From Occallatibacter savannae (lineage in GTDB: Bacteria; Acidobacteriota; Terriglobia; Terriglobales; Acidobacteriaceae): a stretch of 64,000 bases of DNA. The translations under genes were made by a program, and so were the position numbers. Positions 33,826 to 42,877 of this stretch are shown piece after piece. Under the pieces are notes generated by a model that saw nothing but the letters and a program-made list of their open reading frames with translations, was not told where the DNA came from and made no database searches. The stretch is from the NCBI RefSeq assembly GCF_003131205.1, contig NZ_QFFY01000003.1:62001-126000 (forward strand), in the 5' to 3' direction. The first letter of the stretch is position 1. Each line of letters begins with the position of its first letter.

Positions 33826-34626
33826 ATGTGGGGAATCATTCCAGCGGCGGGGGCGGGTAATCGCATTCAGCCGCTTGCTTTTTCAAAGGAGCTGCTCCCA
33901 GTGGGGAGCCGCATCGAGGAAGGCAGCGAGAGGCCACGGGCAGTAAGCGAGTACCTGGTGGAGCGCATGATACGGGGCGGCGCTGACAAGCTCTGCTTCA
34001 TCATCTCGCCGGGAAAGGGCGACATTCTGCACTACTACGGCTCGCGGCTGTGGGGCGCGGACATCATGTATGCGGTTCAGCCGCAGCCGGGGGGGCTTTG
34101 CGATGCGGTGTTCAGGGCGCGGCCGTTTGTGGCTGCGGACGAGTCGGTTGTTGTCGGGCTTCCGGACACGGTGTGGTTTCCCGAGGATGCGCTGAAACAG
34201 TTGCCGGAAGATGTGCTGTCGTTTCTGCTCTTCCCAGTGGAGCAGCCGCAGTTCTTCGATGCGGTGCTTACGGATGAGGACGACAGCGTTCGCGAAATCC
34301 AGGTGAAGCAGAAGAACGCCGGTACGAACTGGATATGGGGAGCATTCAAGATGCCGGGCTGTGTATTTCACGAACTCTACGATTTGTGGCGCAGGCCCGA
34401 TCGAGGAGACGAGTACTTCGGCACTCTGATTAACGCATGGCTCGCCGATGGAGGACGTGCCATCGCGATACGAGCGGGGCGAGGCTACGTCGACGTAGGG
34501 ACCCTGCACGGATACCGCTCCGCAATCCGCTTGCTGGAAGAAGGTTCATTCTCAAACGCGTACTCGCATGCGACTGTCGCCCAGGAGGAACAACAATCCA
34601 ATGCCATCGACACCGCTTCACGCTGA
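33826..34626 (+). CDS. Sugar-phosphate nucleotidyltransferase
   Basis: 266 residues. The N-terminal GIIPAAGAGNRIQPLAFSKELLPVG is the nucleotide-binding signature of glucose-1-phosphate thymidylyl/uridylyltransferases; QPQPGGLCDAVFRA and VGLPDTVWFPED fit the substrate and metal sites. It should make an NDP-sugar for the glycosyltransferases of this cluster. Lacks the left-handed beta-helix acyltransferase domain. The last 26 bases overlap the methyltransferase gene, so the two are translationally coupled. The sugar cannot be told. Confidence 0.85.
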   Translation: MWGIIPAAGAGNRIQPLAFSKELLPVGSRIEEGSERPRAVSEYLVERMIRGGADKLCFIISPGKGDILHYYGSRLWGADIMYAVQPQPGGLCDAVFRARPFVAADESVVVGLPDTVWFPEDALKQLPEDVLSFLLFPVEQPQFFDAVLTDEDDSVREIQVKQKNAGTNWIWGAFKMPGCVFHELYDLWRRPDRGDEYFGTLINAWLADGGRAIAIRAGRGYVDVGTLHGYRSAIRLLEEGSFSNAYSHATVAQEEQQSNAIDTASR

Positions 34627-35392
34627 AGAAGAGGTCAGCAGCCTGAAGGAGCGCATTGCCGCGCTGGGACCGTGGTTTCATAACATGCGGCTAGGCGGCG
34701 TGCAGACTGCGCCCGACCATTTCCTTGGGGACTATCCGCAGATCAAATACGAACGGTTCAGCGATGCGTTGCCTCAGGACCTGCGCGGGAAGACCGTGCT
34801 CGACATCGGATGCAATGGCGGGTTCTATTCGCTGGAGATGAAGCGGCGCGGCGCCGAGCGCGTGCTCGGCATCGACACTGACGACCACTACCTGGCGCAG
34901 GCGCGATTCGCGGCGGAAGTATCCGAGATGGATGTTGAGTTTCGCCGTATGTCGGTGTGGGAACTGGGAGGCTTGAACGAGCGGTTCGATCTCGTCATCT
35001 TCATGGGCGTGCTGTATCACCTGCGGCACCCGTTGCTGGCGCTCGATCTCATCCATGAGCATGTAGCTCGCGATCTGCTGCTCTTCCAAAGCATGCAACG
35101 AGGAAGCCGGTCGATAGCGCACGTCGATCCGGACTACGATTTCCACGCGGATGCGCACTTCGACGAGCCCGGGTATCCGAAAATGCATTTCGTGGAGCAC
35201 CGGTACTCGCACGACGAGACGAACTGGTGGGTGCCGAACCGCGCGTGCGTGGAAGCCATGCTGCGTTCGTCAGGTTTTACGATTTGCTCGCAGCCGGAAG
35301 ACGAGGTCTACATCTGCAGATGGAAACCGGTGGAAGTGCCGCCGGATGGACCACATTGCGTGTATCCAGCTACGGGACGGGGGAAGGCATGA
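34601..35392 (+). CDS. Class I SAM-dependent methyltransferase (TIGR04290-like)
   Basis: 263 residues from ATG 34601, preceded by AGGAGG at 13 bases. Motif I is VLDIGCNGGFYSLEMKRRGA, motif II-like GIDTDDHYLAQA, and the DLVIFMGVLYHLRHPLLALD helix follows. The C-terminal half (PDYDFHADAHFDEPGYPKMHFVEHRYSHDETNWWVPN in outline) is characteristic of a narrow family that, as I recall, is found in clusters with a B12-type radical SAM protein and glycosyltransferases (Rta_06860 type). It probably methylates a sugar or the product. Ends with an ATGA overlap to the next gene. Confidence 0.85.
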   Translation: MPSTPLHAEEEVSSLKERIAALGPWFHNMRLGGVQTAPDHFLGDYPQIKYERFSDALPQDLRGKTVLDIGCNGGFYSLEMKRRGAERVLGIDTDDHYLAQARFAAEVSEMDVEFRRMSVWELGGLNERFDLVIFMGVLYHLRHPLLALDLIHEHVARDLLLFQSMQRGSRSIAHVDPDYDFHADAHFDEPGYPKMHFVEHRYSHDETNWWVPNRACVEAMLRSSGFTICSQPEDEVYICRWKPVEVPPDGPHCVYPATGRGKA

Positions 35393-36450
35393 GCAAGGCG
35401 GGTCGTGGAATGGAGCAGCTGGAATTTGCGGAAGATTCGCTGGATCGGCGTGAAGCCGGAGCGAAGCGGCTCTTCGATGCTGCTGAGGCTTGCGGCGCCG
35501 ATCCGGACCGGTGCGCGGCTGGGCGGTGGATGGCGCATATGTTCGCCGGAGACTTCGCGGCCGCGTGGCAAGAGTCGGATGCGATTCGCGGACGCGGAGG
35601 TCCCGACCCGCACCGGATGTGGAGCGGCGAGAGCCTGAAGGACCGAAACGTGATTGTCCGGTGCCTGCACGGATACGGAGACGCGATTCAGTTTCTGCGG
35701 TATGCACCGCAGTTGCGGAGCCTGGCAGCCGAAGTCACGTATGAGGTGCCGCCCGCGCTGTACGAGCTTGCGCCGTACATCGAGGGGGTGGACCACGTCA
35801 TAACTTGGGGACGGCTCGCTCCCGTTGCCCCGACGAAGTGGGATGCGCAGATCGAAGTGATGGAGTTGCCGTACATCTTTCGAACAGTAGTGAGCGATCT
35901 GCCGATTGCGCAGAACTACATGCATCTGCCACAGAGCCGGTGTAACTGCGTCAATCGCAAGCTGGGTCGGAATCATCCCCGGGTCGGAGTGGTGTGGGCA
36001 GGGGGAGAGTGGAACCATCATCGATCGATTCCCTTCCCTGTGTTCTCGGAGCTGCTGAGGCAGCCGGAATGCGAATTCTGGAGTCTGCAGGGTGGCGCGG
36101 CACAGGCGGACTGGCAAATGCTGCCGCCGTCTCCGCGGCTGCGCGACTCGGCTGATCTTGGCGAGGGAATCCTGAATCTGGCCTGCGTAATCTCGCAACT
36201 GGATTTGGTGATCACGGTGGATACGCTGGCGGCGCATCTGGCGGGGGCGATGGGCATTCCGGCATGGGTTCTGCTGCAAGGCGCAGCGGACTGGCGATGG
36301 ATGGCACGTGGCGCGACGAGCCCGTGGTATCCGTCTCTGCGGCTCTTCCGGCAACACACTGCGGGAGACTGGGCGGGGTTGATCGCCGATGTACGACAGG
36401 AACTTCACACATGGAATCAACTTTGCAGCCGGCCGCAGATGATCGCCTAG
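35389..36450 (+). CDS. GT9-like (heptosyltransferase-type) glycosyltransferase
   Basis: 353 residues from ATG 35389, in an ATGA overlap with the methyltransferase. The N-terminal third is helical. The C-terminal domain has RVGVVWAGGEWNHHRSIPF, LINLACVISQLDLVITVDTLAAHLAGAMG and WVLLQGAADWRWM...SPWYPSLRLFRQ, the pattern of glycosyltransferase family 9-like domains found on TPR proteins. It may transfer a sugar or act on an ADP-sugar. The HAD gene starts 39 bases before its end. Function within the cluster is inferred. Confidence 0.75.
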   Translation: MSKAGRGMEQLEFAEDSLDRREAGAKRLFDAAEACGADPDRCAAGRWMAHMFAGDFAAAWQESDAIRGRGGPDPHRMWSGESLKDRNVIVRCLHGYGDAIQFLRYAPQLRSLAAEVTYEVPPALYELAPYIEGVDHVITWGRLAPVAPTKWDAQIEVMELPYIFRTVVSDLPIAQNYMHLPQSRCNCVNRKLGRNHPRVGVVWAGGEWNHHRSIPFPVFSELLRQPECEFWSLQGGAAQADWQMLPPSPRLRDSADLGEGILNLACVISQLDLVITVDTLAAHLAGAMGIPAWVLLQGAADWRWMARGATSPWYPSLRLFRQHTAGDWAGLIADVRQELHTWNQLCSRPQMIA

Positions 36451-37139
36451 GCCCTCGCGGGTCGCTGACGAGGCCGTGGGACGAGTTCGACGCCTATCTG
36501 TTCGATGTGGACGGAACCTTGCTGAACTGCAAGGACGCCGTTCACTACTTCGCTTTTTGTGAAGCGCTCAAGGCGCTTGCAGGCCGCGAACTGAACCTGG
36601 ATGGCGTAACGGCTCACGGCAATACGGACATCGGAATTTTGCGCGACGCGCTGAATCTGGCGGGGGTGGCGGAGGCCGACTGGCGTCCGCGCGTACCGGA
36701 GGCTTGCATGTCCATGGCTGCGTACGTTGAGGCGAATCGAGACGAGATCATCACGGAGGCTCTTCCGGCGACGCGCGAGGTATTGCAGCATCTGCGCGCG
36801 AAAAAAGCGGTGCTGGGGGTGGCGACGGGAAATCTGGAATCGATTGGCAAGATCAAGCTCGACGCTTGCGGCTTATTGCAGAACTTCGACTTTTTCGCGT
36901 TCAGCGACGGGCTGGAGACTCGCGCGGACGTCTATAAGCGTGCGCTGGAGCGAGCTTGTGATTTAGCGGGGCCGGATGCGGCGATCTGTGCGGTGGGCGA
37001 TACGCCGGCCGATGTACGGGCTGCGCAGCATCACGGAATCGAAGTGATTGCAGTCGCTACGGGCATACACCCGCGCGAAGAGCTTTCTCGGGAACAACCG
37101 GACCTGTGCCTTTCGTCGCTTTCCGAGCTGCTTCCTTAA
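36411..37139 (+). CDS. HAD-family hydrolase (phosphoglycolate phosphatase-like)
   Basis: 242 residues from ATG 36411 with AGGAA upstream. Motif I is LFDVDGTLLNCKD, a helical cap follows, motif II is GVATGNLESIGKIKL, and motif IV is AVGDTPADVRAAQ. Probably a sugar-phosphate or related phosphatase of this pathway. It is the last plus-strand gene; its last 83 bases overlap the end of the minus-strand CgeB-like gene, an unusual tail-to-tail arrangement. Confidence 0.85.
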   Translation: MESTLQPAADDRLGPRGSLTRPWDEFDAYLFDVDGTLLNCKDAVHYFAFCEALKALAGRELNLDGVTAHGNTDIGILRDALNLAGVAEADWRPRVPEACMSMAAYVEANRDEIITEALPATREVLQHLRAKKAVLGVATGNLESIGKIKLDACGLLQNFDFFAFSDGLETRADVYKRALERACDLAGPDAAICAVGDTPADVRAAQHHGIEVIAVATGIHPREELSREQPDLCLSSLSELLP

Positions 37140-38220
37140 CTCGGGCAGAAGTTCCACTGCAGCGGTTCACAATCTGCTCGAACTCGATTGCGCGATGCGC
37201 AGCCGTGTGTGCAGAGAGGATGCGCTCACGTGCGTTAAGACCCATGCGCGTTCTTTCCGCGTCGGGCATGGTGCGAATGATCTGAGCTACTTCATAGGCG
37301 TCCTTTGGAAGCAGCACTTCCTGATTGGGCGTGAGGACATGCTCGAGGCCCTTCCAGTAATCCGAAACGATGGCAGCTCCGCAAGCCGATGCTTCGAACA
37401 GCCGAACGGAAGGCGAGTAACCAGCGGCGACCATTTCATCGCGGGTGAGGTTCAGGGTGAACTTCGATGAGCAGTAGAACGAAGGGTGATCGGGAGGGGA
37501 GAGATGAGTAATGCGCTCAACGTTCTTCGCCCAAGGCGTGTCTTTTGGATATTGCGCTCCGGCGACGATGAAGCGCGACTCGGGCATGAGCTCAGCCGTG
37601 CCATTGAGGAGGTTCATGAGTTTGGGCTGGCGATCTGAAGCATGCGTTCCGAGGTAGCTCAGCGCACATTCAAAGTCGCGCATAACGGGCTTGGGCCGGT
37701 ATAGCTCTGGGTCCACCGAGCAGTAGAACGGAACCGCGCATGGTGAGTTGAAGCGCTCTTCAATTTCGCGCAGCACTGGACCGCCGGTGAAGCTAAGGTA
37801 TGCAGAGAAATGTGAGATTTGCTCTGCGGTAATGTATTCAGCCCGGCCCTCGGCTCTCAGCCTGGAGATCGTGATCGGCGTATCGATGTCGTAGAAGAGC
37901 AAGGGGCCACAGCCAGCAGCAAGCAGCGCCTCAGTTGCGGCGAGAGCGTCGGGGAAATACGATCCGACTACGACGGCATCTGCATCTTTGCTGAGCCGGA
38001 CGAGGTTGCGTTCGCTCTCGAGCCAGTCGGTATAGAGGTGGACCTTGCAGAATTCGGGATGCGGCATGTCGCGGTTGTCGCGAAACCATTCGACGTTCTT
38101 TTCAACGAAGTGGATCTGGTGGCCACGGCGGGCGAGGGCCTTGCAGAGTGAACGGTAAGTGGTGGCATGACCATTGCCCCACGAGGACGTAATTGCGAGC
38201 CCGTAGATGACAATCTTCAT
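37057..38220 (-). CDS. CgeB-like glycosyltransferase (second of four)
   Basis: 387 residues. N-terminal KIVIYGLAITSSWGNGHATTYRSL nearly repeats that of the first paralogue; the C-terminal domain has SYLGTHASDRQPKLMNLL, HPSFYCSSKFTLNLTR and RLFEASACGAAIVSDYWKGLEHVL. The extra C-terminal 25 residues, lysine/alanine-rich, lie in the region overlapped by the HAD gene. The start codon overlaps the preceding gene by 4 bases. It is the last gene of the eight-gene minus-strand operon. Confidence 0.85.
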   Translation of the reverse strand: MKIVIYGLAITSSWGNGHATTYRSLCKALARRGHQIHFVEKNVEWFRDNRDMPHPEFCKVHLYTDWLESERNLVRLSKDADAVVVGSYFPDALAATEALLAAGCGPLLFYDIDTPITISRLRAEGRAEYITAEQISHFSAYLSFTGGPVLREIEERFNSPCAVPFYCSVDPELYRPKPVMRDFECALSYLGTHASDRQPKLMNLLNGTAELMPESRFIVAGAQYPKDTPWAKNVERITHLSPPDHPSFYCSSKFTLNLTRDEMVAAGYSPSVRLFEASACGAAIVSDYWKGLEHVLTPNQEVLLPKDAYEVAQIIRTMPDAERTRMGLNARERILSAHTAAHRAIEFEQIVNRCSGTSARVKEAARKATKGTGPVVPEKALRAGVCP

Positions 38221-39344
38221 GCAACTTCTCCAGTCATGGCCGTGATTCCGGCCGCGCTAGCTACCATTGCTGTTTTCTTGCGCTGCAGGCACTCGCGGAA
38301 TGCGAGTTCAGCGTCTTTGGCGCGCCGGGCATAGGTGTGATCGCGTAGAGCGCGCGCGTGGAATGCTTCTCCGATCTGCTTCCTCGCGGCATCATCGTGG
38401 AGCGCGAGGGCGGCGACGACTTCTTCAGGACTGTCGATGACGATGATCTCGCTGCCGGGCTCGAAGAAGTGCTCGATGCCGGGCCATTCATCGCAGAGCA
38501 TGCATGCGCCCGCGCCCGCGACTTCGAAGACTCGCGTGGGAGGCGCGAATCCGTAGGCAGCCATGGAGGAGCGATTGATGTTCATGACCATGCCCGCGGA
38601 GCAATTGACTGCATTGTGACGGTGCGTGGGGACGTGGCCGATCCAGCGCACGTTTTTCGGCAGAGACTTGTCGCCCCAGCCTTCTCCACCGAGGATGAAC
38701 CGCTTGTCAGGGGCGAGTTCAGCGGCACGCAGAAAGAGATCTTCGACACGAGCTTCGCGGTCGGGCAGCCGGTTGCCGATGAAGGCGACATCGCACTGCA
38801 GTTCGGGCTCTGCGGGAACGGGGTGATGGGTGTCGACGTCGAGGCCGTTGTAAATGCTGTAGTAGGCGCGAGCGCCGAGCTGTGTGTAGGCGTGCTGAAT
38901 TTCAGGGCCGCCGCCGTAGGTGAGAATTGCGTCGTACTGCGGGATGGCGCCGCGCATCGGGTCATCAGGATTGTCGTGCATGCGAGCGATGGTGGCCGGA
39001 GCATCAACGTCCCAGAAGCAGACGATGGAATGGGAAGAGCACTCCAGAACGCGCTGCTCGAGGAGCTCGTCGTCTGCACCCAGACCGCTGTGTTTGATGA
39101 CGACGTCGGCGCCGGCGGCGCGTTGAAGCATTGCGTCGATGTCTACTCCGGGTCGATAGATAAGCGAGCGGACAAAGGAAACGTCTTCAGCATCGCGGTG
39201 CTCCTGGCGGCCGTAGGCATCCGGCTCGGCGAAGGTAATCTCGTGCCCCTGGCGCGCGAGGTACTTGTAGACTCCGCGGTAGTAGGTGGCTGCGCCGTTC
39301 CAGTAGGACGATACGATGCTGGAGCCGAAGACGAATATCTTCAT
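38217..39344 (-). CDS. CgeB-like glycosyltransferase (third of four)
   Basis: 375 residues. Opens KIFVFGSSIVSSYWNGAATYYRGVYKYLARQGH, a variant of the shared N-terminal motif; the C-terminal domain contains DVAFIGNRLPDREARVEDLF, INRSSMAAYGFAPPTRVFEVAGAGACMLCDEWPGIE and the acidic EEVVAAL helix. Coupled by ATGA overlaps on both sides. Presumably uses a nucleotide sugar; acceptor unknown. The four CgeB-like proteins differ enough to suggest successive, non-redundant transfers. Confidence 0.85.
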   Translation of the reverse strand: MKIFVFGSSIVSSYWNGAATYYRGVYKYLARQGHEITFAEPDAYGRQEHRDAEDVSFVRSLIYRPGVDIDAMLQRAAGADVVIKHSGLGADDELLEQRVLECSSHSIVCFWDVDAPATIARMHDNPDDPMRGAIPQYDAILTYGGGPEIQHAYTQLGARAYYSIYNGLDVDTHHPVPAEPELQCDVAFIGNRLPDREARVEDLFLRAAELAPDKRFILGGEGWGDKSLPKNVRWIGHVPTHRHNAVNCSAGMVMNINRSSMAAYGFAPPTRVFEVAGAGACMLCDEWPGIEHFFEPGSEIIVIDSPEEVVAALALHDDAARKQIGEAFHARALRDHTYARRAKDAELAFRECLQRKKTAMVASAAGITAMTGEVA

Positions 39345-40462
39345 CCGATCACTTCCTCGCAGATTTCAGTGAGTTGTTGCGCACGATGCATGCACGTGTG
39401 GCGGGCGAGCACTGTTTGGAGCCCACGCTGGGCCTGCTGGGATACGGCCTCATGGTCGCCGAGCAGGTGCTCAATGGCGGCGACGGATTCTTTTGCGTTC
39501 CGCACGTAGAGGAAATCCCCTTCGCGAAAGAGCTGTTCCGTGTCGGGCCATGGGGCGGAGATGAGCGGAATGCCAGAGGCGAGCGCTTCAAAGACGCGGA
39601 TCGTAGGGATTCCGGACATGGCTCCGACATACTGCTGGCGCGGAATGTGCATGGTGAGGCGCGAAGCGGCATAGGTGGGGGGCCCATCCAGGTTAGGCAG
39701 GTAGCCGCCGTACTCGACTCCGGCGCTGTTGAGGGCGCGGAGAGCCTCGCCGGGGTAGCGGACGCCATAGATGGAGAACCGGTACTGGCGAAGTTCGCTA
39801 GCGGGATGGAGAAGAAACTGGCAGATTTCGACGGAGCGCTCATCATCGCCCCAGTTTCCGATCCAGACGACGTCGCGCTGTTTCTCGTGGGCGATGGGAC
39901 GGAAGACTGTGGTGTCAGCTGCCTCGTGGAGCGTCCAGACGCGCTGGATGTTGAAGCGATGGCGGTAGATGGTTCGGAGGGCCTCGCCGAATGCCAGGAC
40001 GCCGTCAAACTTGTCGGTGCCGAAGAGTCGGATCTGTTCGGGTGATGATGAGGCGCGATGGTGCGTGTCATGGAAGAGCAGACGGAAGCCTAGCTCGTCG
40101 CGGAGTTCGAGAAGAAGGTGAGCGAGCTCCGGTGGGTTCCACTCGTGCAGGATTACGATTTCCTTTCCGCGCAGTGCACTGCGCCAGCGTTGGGCGGCGC
40201 CTTCACCGATGAGGTCGGGTGCGCAGTAGGTGTTTATTTGGAGCTCCGGGTAGGTAGTTGCGAACTGCTGAAGGGACTGTCGGCCGTTCTTTTCCTGGCG
40301 GAGGTTCTCGATCGACCAGCCGTCGTCAGGCTCGTAGACGGTGACGTTGTGTCTGCATTGGCCCAGGCTGCGCAGAAGACCGCGTAGAAAGTGCGCGTTG
40401 CCGTTGTTCCAGTCGGAGCGGATGGCGTGCGCGAAGTATGCGATTTGGAACTTACGCGACAT
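39341..40462 (-). CDS. CgeB-like glycosyltransferase (fourth, most divergent)
   Basis: 373 residues. The N-terminal domain starts FQIAYFAHAIRSDWNNGNAHFLRGLLRSL, conserving the W-N-G-N-x-H core; the C-terminal domain has VVWIGNWGDDERSVEICQFL, RLTMHIPRQQYVGAMSGIPTIRVFEALASGIPLISAPW. The gene overlaps the upstream GT4 gene by 11 bases and the downstream paralogue by 4. Soluble, cytosolic. Confidence 0.8.
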   Translation of the reverse strand: MSRKFQIAYFAHAIRSDWNNGNAHFLRGLLRSLGQCRHNVTVYEPDDGWSIENLRQEKNGRQSLQQFATTYPELQINTYCAPDLIGEGAAQRWRSALRGKEIVILHEWNPPELAHLLLELRDELGFRLLFHDTHHRASSSPEQIRLFGTDKFDGVLAFGEALRTIYRHRFNIQRVWTLHEAADTTVFRPIAHEKQRDVVWIGNWGDDERSVEICQFLLHPASELRQYRFSIYGVRYPGEALRALNSAGVEYGGYLPNLDGPPTYAASRLTMHIPRQQYVGAMSGIPTIRVFEALASGIPLISAPWPDTEQLFREGDFLYVRNAKESVAAIEHLLGDHEAVSQQAQRGLQTVLARHTCMHRAQQLTEICEEVIG

Positions 40463-41567
40463 GAGTAGCGACCAGCGTGGATTGCTTCACAACTGAGCGG
40501 AAAAGTTCGAGGTAGCGCGAGGTCATGCGCTCGGCTGTAAATTGGCTTGCATGCTGTTTTGCGATCTCCTGGGCCTCGCGGAGCAGCCAGGGGTGATCGC
40601 TGAGACGCCAGAGCCAACTGGAGAGCGACTCGGGGCCGGTGAAGTAGAGGGCTGAGTCGCCCCATACCTCGCGCAGAGATGGAATGTCATTGGCGAGCAC
40701 CGCGCAGCCGCATTGCGCTGCTTCAAGCGGGGCCAGGCCGAATGGCTCATAACGGGAGGTGCAGATGTAAATGGCGCTCTGGCGAAGAAGCGTGAGCATG
40801 CCGGCTTCGTCGAGCGAGCCAAGAAGACGGATGTCGGAGCCATCCTGCGTCTGCGATAAAGATTCAGACTGGAGCCGGGTCTCACCGGCAATCAGCAGCG
40901 GGATGGGGGAGTCTACGTTCTCGAGAAGCTTTACGTTCTTAGCTTCGTCCCAAAGGCGTCCTGCAGTGACGGCCTGCATGCGGCGTGTGGAGTCTGAAAG
41001 GAACGGCGGCATGGTGCGGCCGTTCGGGATGACGGTGCGATCGGGCGGGACAGAAAAGTTGCGGACGAGAGCGTCAAGCATCCACTGCGTCGGAGCGACG
41101 ACCGCGTCAGCGCCATCAAGGCCGGCCTGGACGAGGGAGGTGTAGCTGTCGAGCCACTGTGAGCGTTCGAGACCGTGGGGCCGGCACGCCTCGGCCCAAC
41201 TCAGGACATCGCTGTGAGCAACGACGATACGAGGAATGTCGCAGCGAAATGCGCCAAAGCAGTATTGGCTGGTCAACAGAAGGTCGGCGTCGAACTCTTC
41301 TGCGATTCTGAGAAGGGTTGGTGCGGCATCAGACAATGCGCGCGCATTGTCCTGCATCCATTCGAGCGCGGTGTCGAGGGCCTCGAAGCGGAAGCACTTT
41401 CCCCATTGGCTGCACAGCTCGTCTGCCCAGGATTGCTGAGAGGCGGATGGCGCGCGGCCTAGGCTCACGAGGGCTACGGAACATCCGTTCCTGAGAAGAC
41501 CACCTGCAAGTTCTTTCGTCAACGTCCAGACACCGCCGACGGTGTCTGTGGTCATCAGGACGCGCAT
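40452..41567 (-). CDS. Glycosyltransferase family 4 protein
   Basis: 371 residues, GT-B fold. N-terminal VLMTTDTVGGVWTLTKELAGGL has the glycine-rich acceptor-domain loop; the C-terminal donor domain has AVTAGRLWDEAKNVKLLE, ALYI-type strand IYICTSRYEPFGLAPLEAAQCGCAVLANDIPSLREVWGD in outline, with the EPFGLAPLEA nucleotide-sugar motif (E-x7-E) of GT4. Cytosolic retaining transferase of unknown specificity. Overlaps the radical SAM gene upstream by 13 bases. Confidence 0.9.
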   Translation of the reverse strand: MRVLMTTDTVGGVWTLTKELAGGLLRNGCSVALVSLGRAPSASQQSWADELCSQWGKCFRFEALDTALEWMQDNARALSDAAPTLLRIAEEFDADLLLTSQYCFGAFRCDIPRIVVAHSDVLSWAEACRPHGLERSQWLDSYTSLVQAGLDGADAVVAPTQWMLDALVRNFSVPPDRTVIPNGRTMPPFLSDSTRRMQAVTAGRLWDEAKNVKLLENVDSPIPLLIAGETRLQSESLSQTQDGSDIRLLGSLDEAGMLTLLRQSAIYICTSRYEPFGLAPLEAAQCGCAVLANDIPSLREVWGDSALYFTGPESLSSWLWRLSDHPWLLREAQEIAKQHASQFTAERMTSRYLELFRSVVKQSTLVATHVA

Positions 41568-42877
41568 GGTCTTGCCTCGTTCTCCAACTCCTCCAGCGGT
41601 ACCGGCGCTTGATCCTGAATGTCACTGTAGCCCTTGTCTGCAAAGAGCTTCAGGTAGAAGGCATGAGCGCGCTCCCACGCCGACTCATCGGGAGCCATGC
41701 CGAATGTCTCGACATAGAGCGGACTGCCCGGGAATGGGAACATGGGTACCGGCTCACTGACCCAGACGCCGTGGGACTTGAGCTTTGCCTGCCATTGACG
41801 GACGAGCTCTGCGTCATCCTTGTCCGTCTTGATCAGGTTGGCCTGAACCCATGGGATGCGCTTGCGCGCATAGATGAGCAGGTCGCCAATGCGATCCGTT
41901 GTGAGCTTACAGTTCTTGTTCAGCTCGTCTCGACCCTCTTCAGTGACGGACTCGACGCCGCATTCGAAAGAGACACAGTGGGCGCGGCCCAGCAGATCGA
42001 GGGTCTCTTCATTCCAGAGGTCAATACGCGACTGAAAGCCAATGGAGACAGGACGTTTGGCAATCTCTTCGAGTAGGGTGCGGACGTTCTTGCCCACTCC
42101 GAAGATTTCGTCGATGAAGTAGATGTAGTCGACGCCGCGGGCGATGAGTTGATCCATCTCTTCGACGACGGCGCTGAGTTCGCGCTCGCGAAACTTGTTG
42201 CGGAAGAGGGTCTTGTTGCAGAAGGTGCAGGAGTATGGGCATCCGCGAGCAAATTCCATTTCTGCCCCGCGGCGGAGGTGATCGGCGCCGTTGCCGGGGA
42301 AGATGTGGTGCTTATGGCTGTGCAGCTCGACCGGGTAGTTGGAGTAGTCGAGTGCGCCCATGGAGCGCATGTCTGTGACGCCGAGTCCCTGGCCCATGTG
42401 GATTGTTCCGCCGGCATCGCGCCAGCAGCAACCGTCGATGGTTTCCCAGGGGGCATGAGCGAGCATGGGCAGGGTCTGGTCGGGCTCGCCGCGGAGGACT
42501 ACGTCAGCGCCGGTTTTAGCAAGCGTGGCTTTCGGAGTCGCCGAGCCGTGCGGGCCGATCACAACCCTGGTGGATTTGCGCTCAAGCGCGGAGAACCATT
42601 GACGCGGGACGCGAAGCTCGGGTTGTGGGCATCGCCAAAAAAGGTAAGACGGAGCGGACGGGATGACGAGGTAATCTTCGTCGAAGCCGGCGAGACGCTT
42701 GCGGACCTGGTCTGGATTGAGCGACTCCATGAAGGCGTCTATCAGGATGACTTCGTGTCCTGCCTTGCGGAGCGCCTGCTGCGCACAGAGAAGCTCGAGC
42801 GGGAAATGCGGTTCGGGGCAGCCGAAGTAGGTTGAGCCCTCGAAGCTCCAGTGTGGATTAATCAGCGCGTATTTCAT
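41555..42877 (-). CDS. B12-binding-type radical SAM enzyme (TIGR04295-like)
   Basis: 440 residues. The N-terminal region (residues 1-140; INPHWSFEGSTYFGCPEPHFPLELL in outline) corresponds to the cobalamin-binding-type fold of the B12/radical SAM superfamily. The 4Fe-4S cluster motif is C213-P-Y-S-C217-T-F-C220, followed by FRERELSAVVEEMDQL and YIYFIDEIFGV. From memory, this family accompanies Rta_06860-type methyltransferases in oligosaccharide clusters. It may methylate or rearrange an unactivated carbon of a sugar. In this operon it sits between the epimerases and the GT4 gene with short overlaps. Confidence 0.88.
   Translation of the reverse strand: MKYALINPHWSFEGSTYFGCPEPHFPLELLCAQQALRKAGHEVILIDAFMESLNPDQVRKRLAGFDEDYLVIPSAPSYLFWRCPQPELRVPRQWFSALERKSTRVVIGPHGSATPKATLAKTGADVVLRGEPDQTLPMLAHAPWETIDGCCWRDAGGTIHMGQGLGVTDMRSMGALDYSNYPVELHSHKHHIFPGNGADHLRRGAEMEFARGCPYSCTFCNKTLFRNKFRERELSAVVEEMDQLIARGVDYIYFIDEIFGVGKNVRTLLEEIAKRPVSIGFQSRIDLWNEETLDLLGRAHCVSFECGVESVTEEGRDELNKNCKLTTDRIGDLLIYARKRIPWVQANLIKTDKDDAELVRQWQAKLKSHGVWVSEPVPMFPFPGSPLYVETFGMAPDESAWERAHAFYLKLFADKGYSDIQDQAPVPLEELENEARPCAS

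Noticed and set aside
35308..36420. 370-codon minus-strand frame opposite the GT9-like gene
   Set aside because: Shadow frame; arginine/proline-rich with no motif, and the plus strand has strong coding motifs.
38358..39509. 383-codon plus-strand frame opposite the CgeB-like genes
   Set aside because: Antisense to two clear glycosyltransferases; composition typical of mirrored frames.
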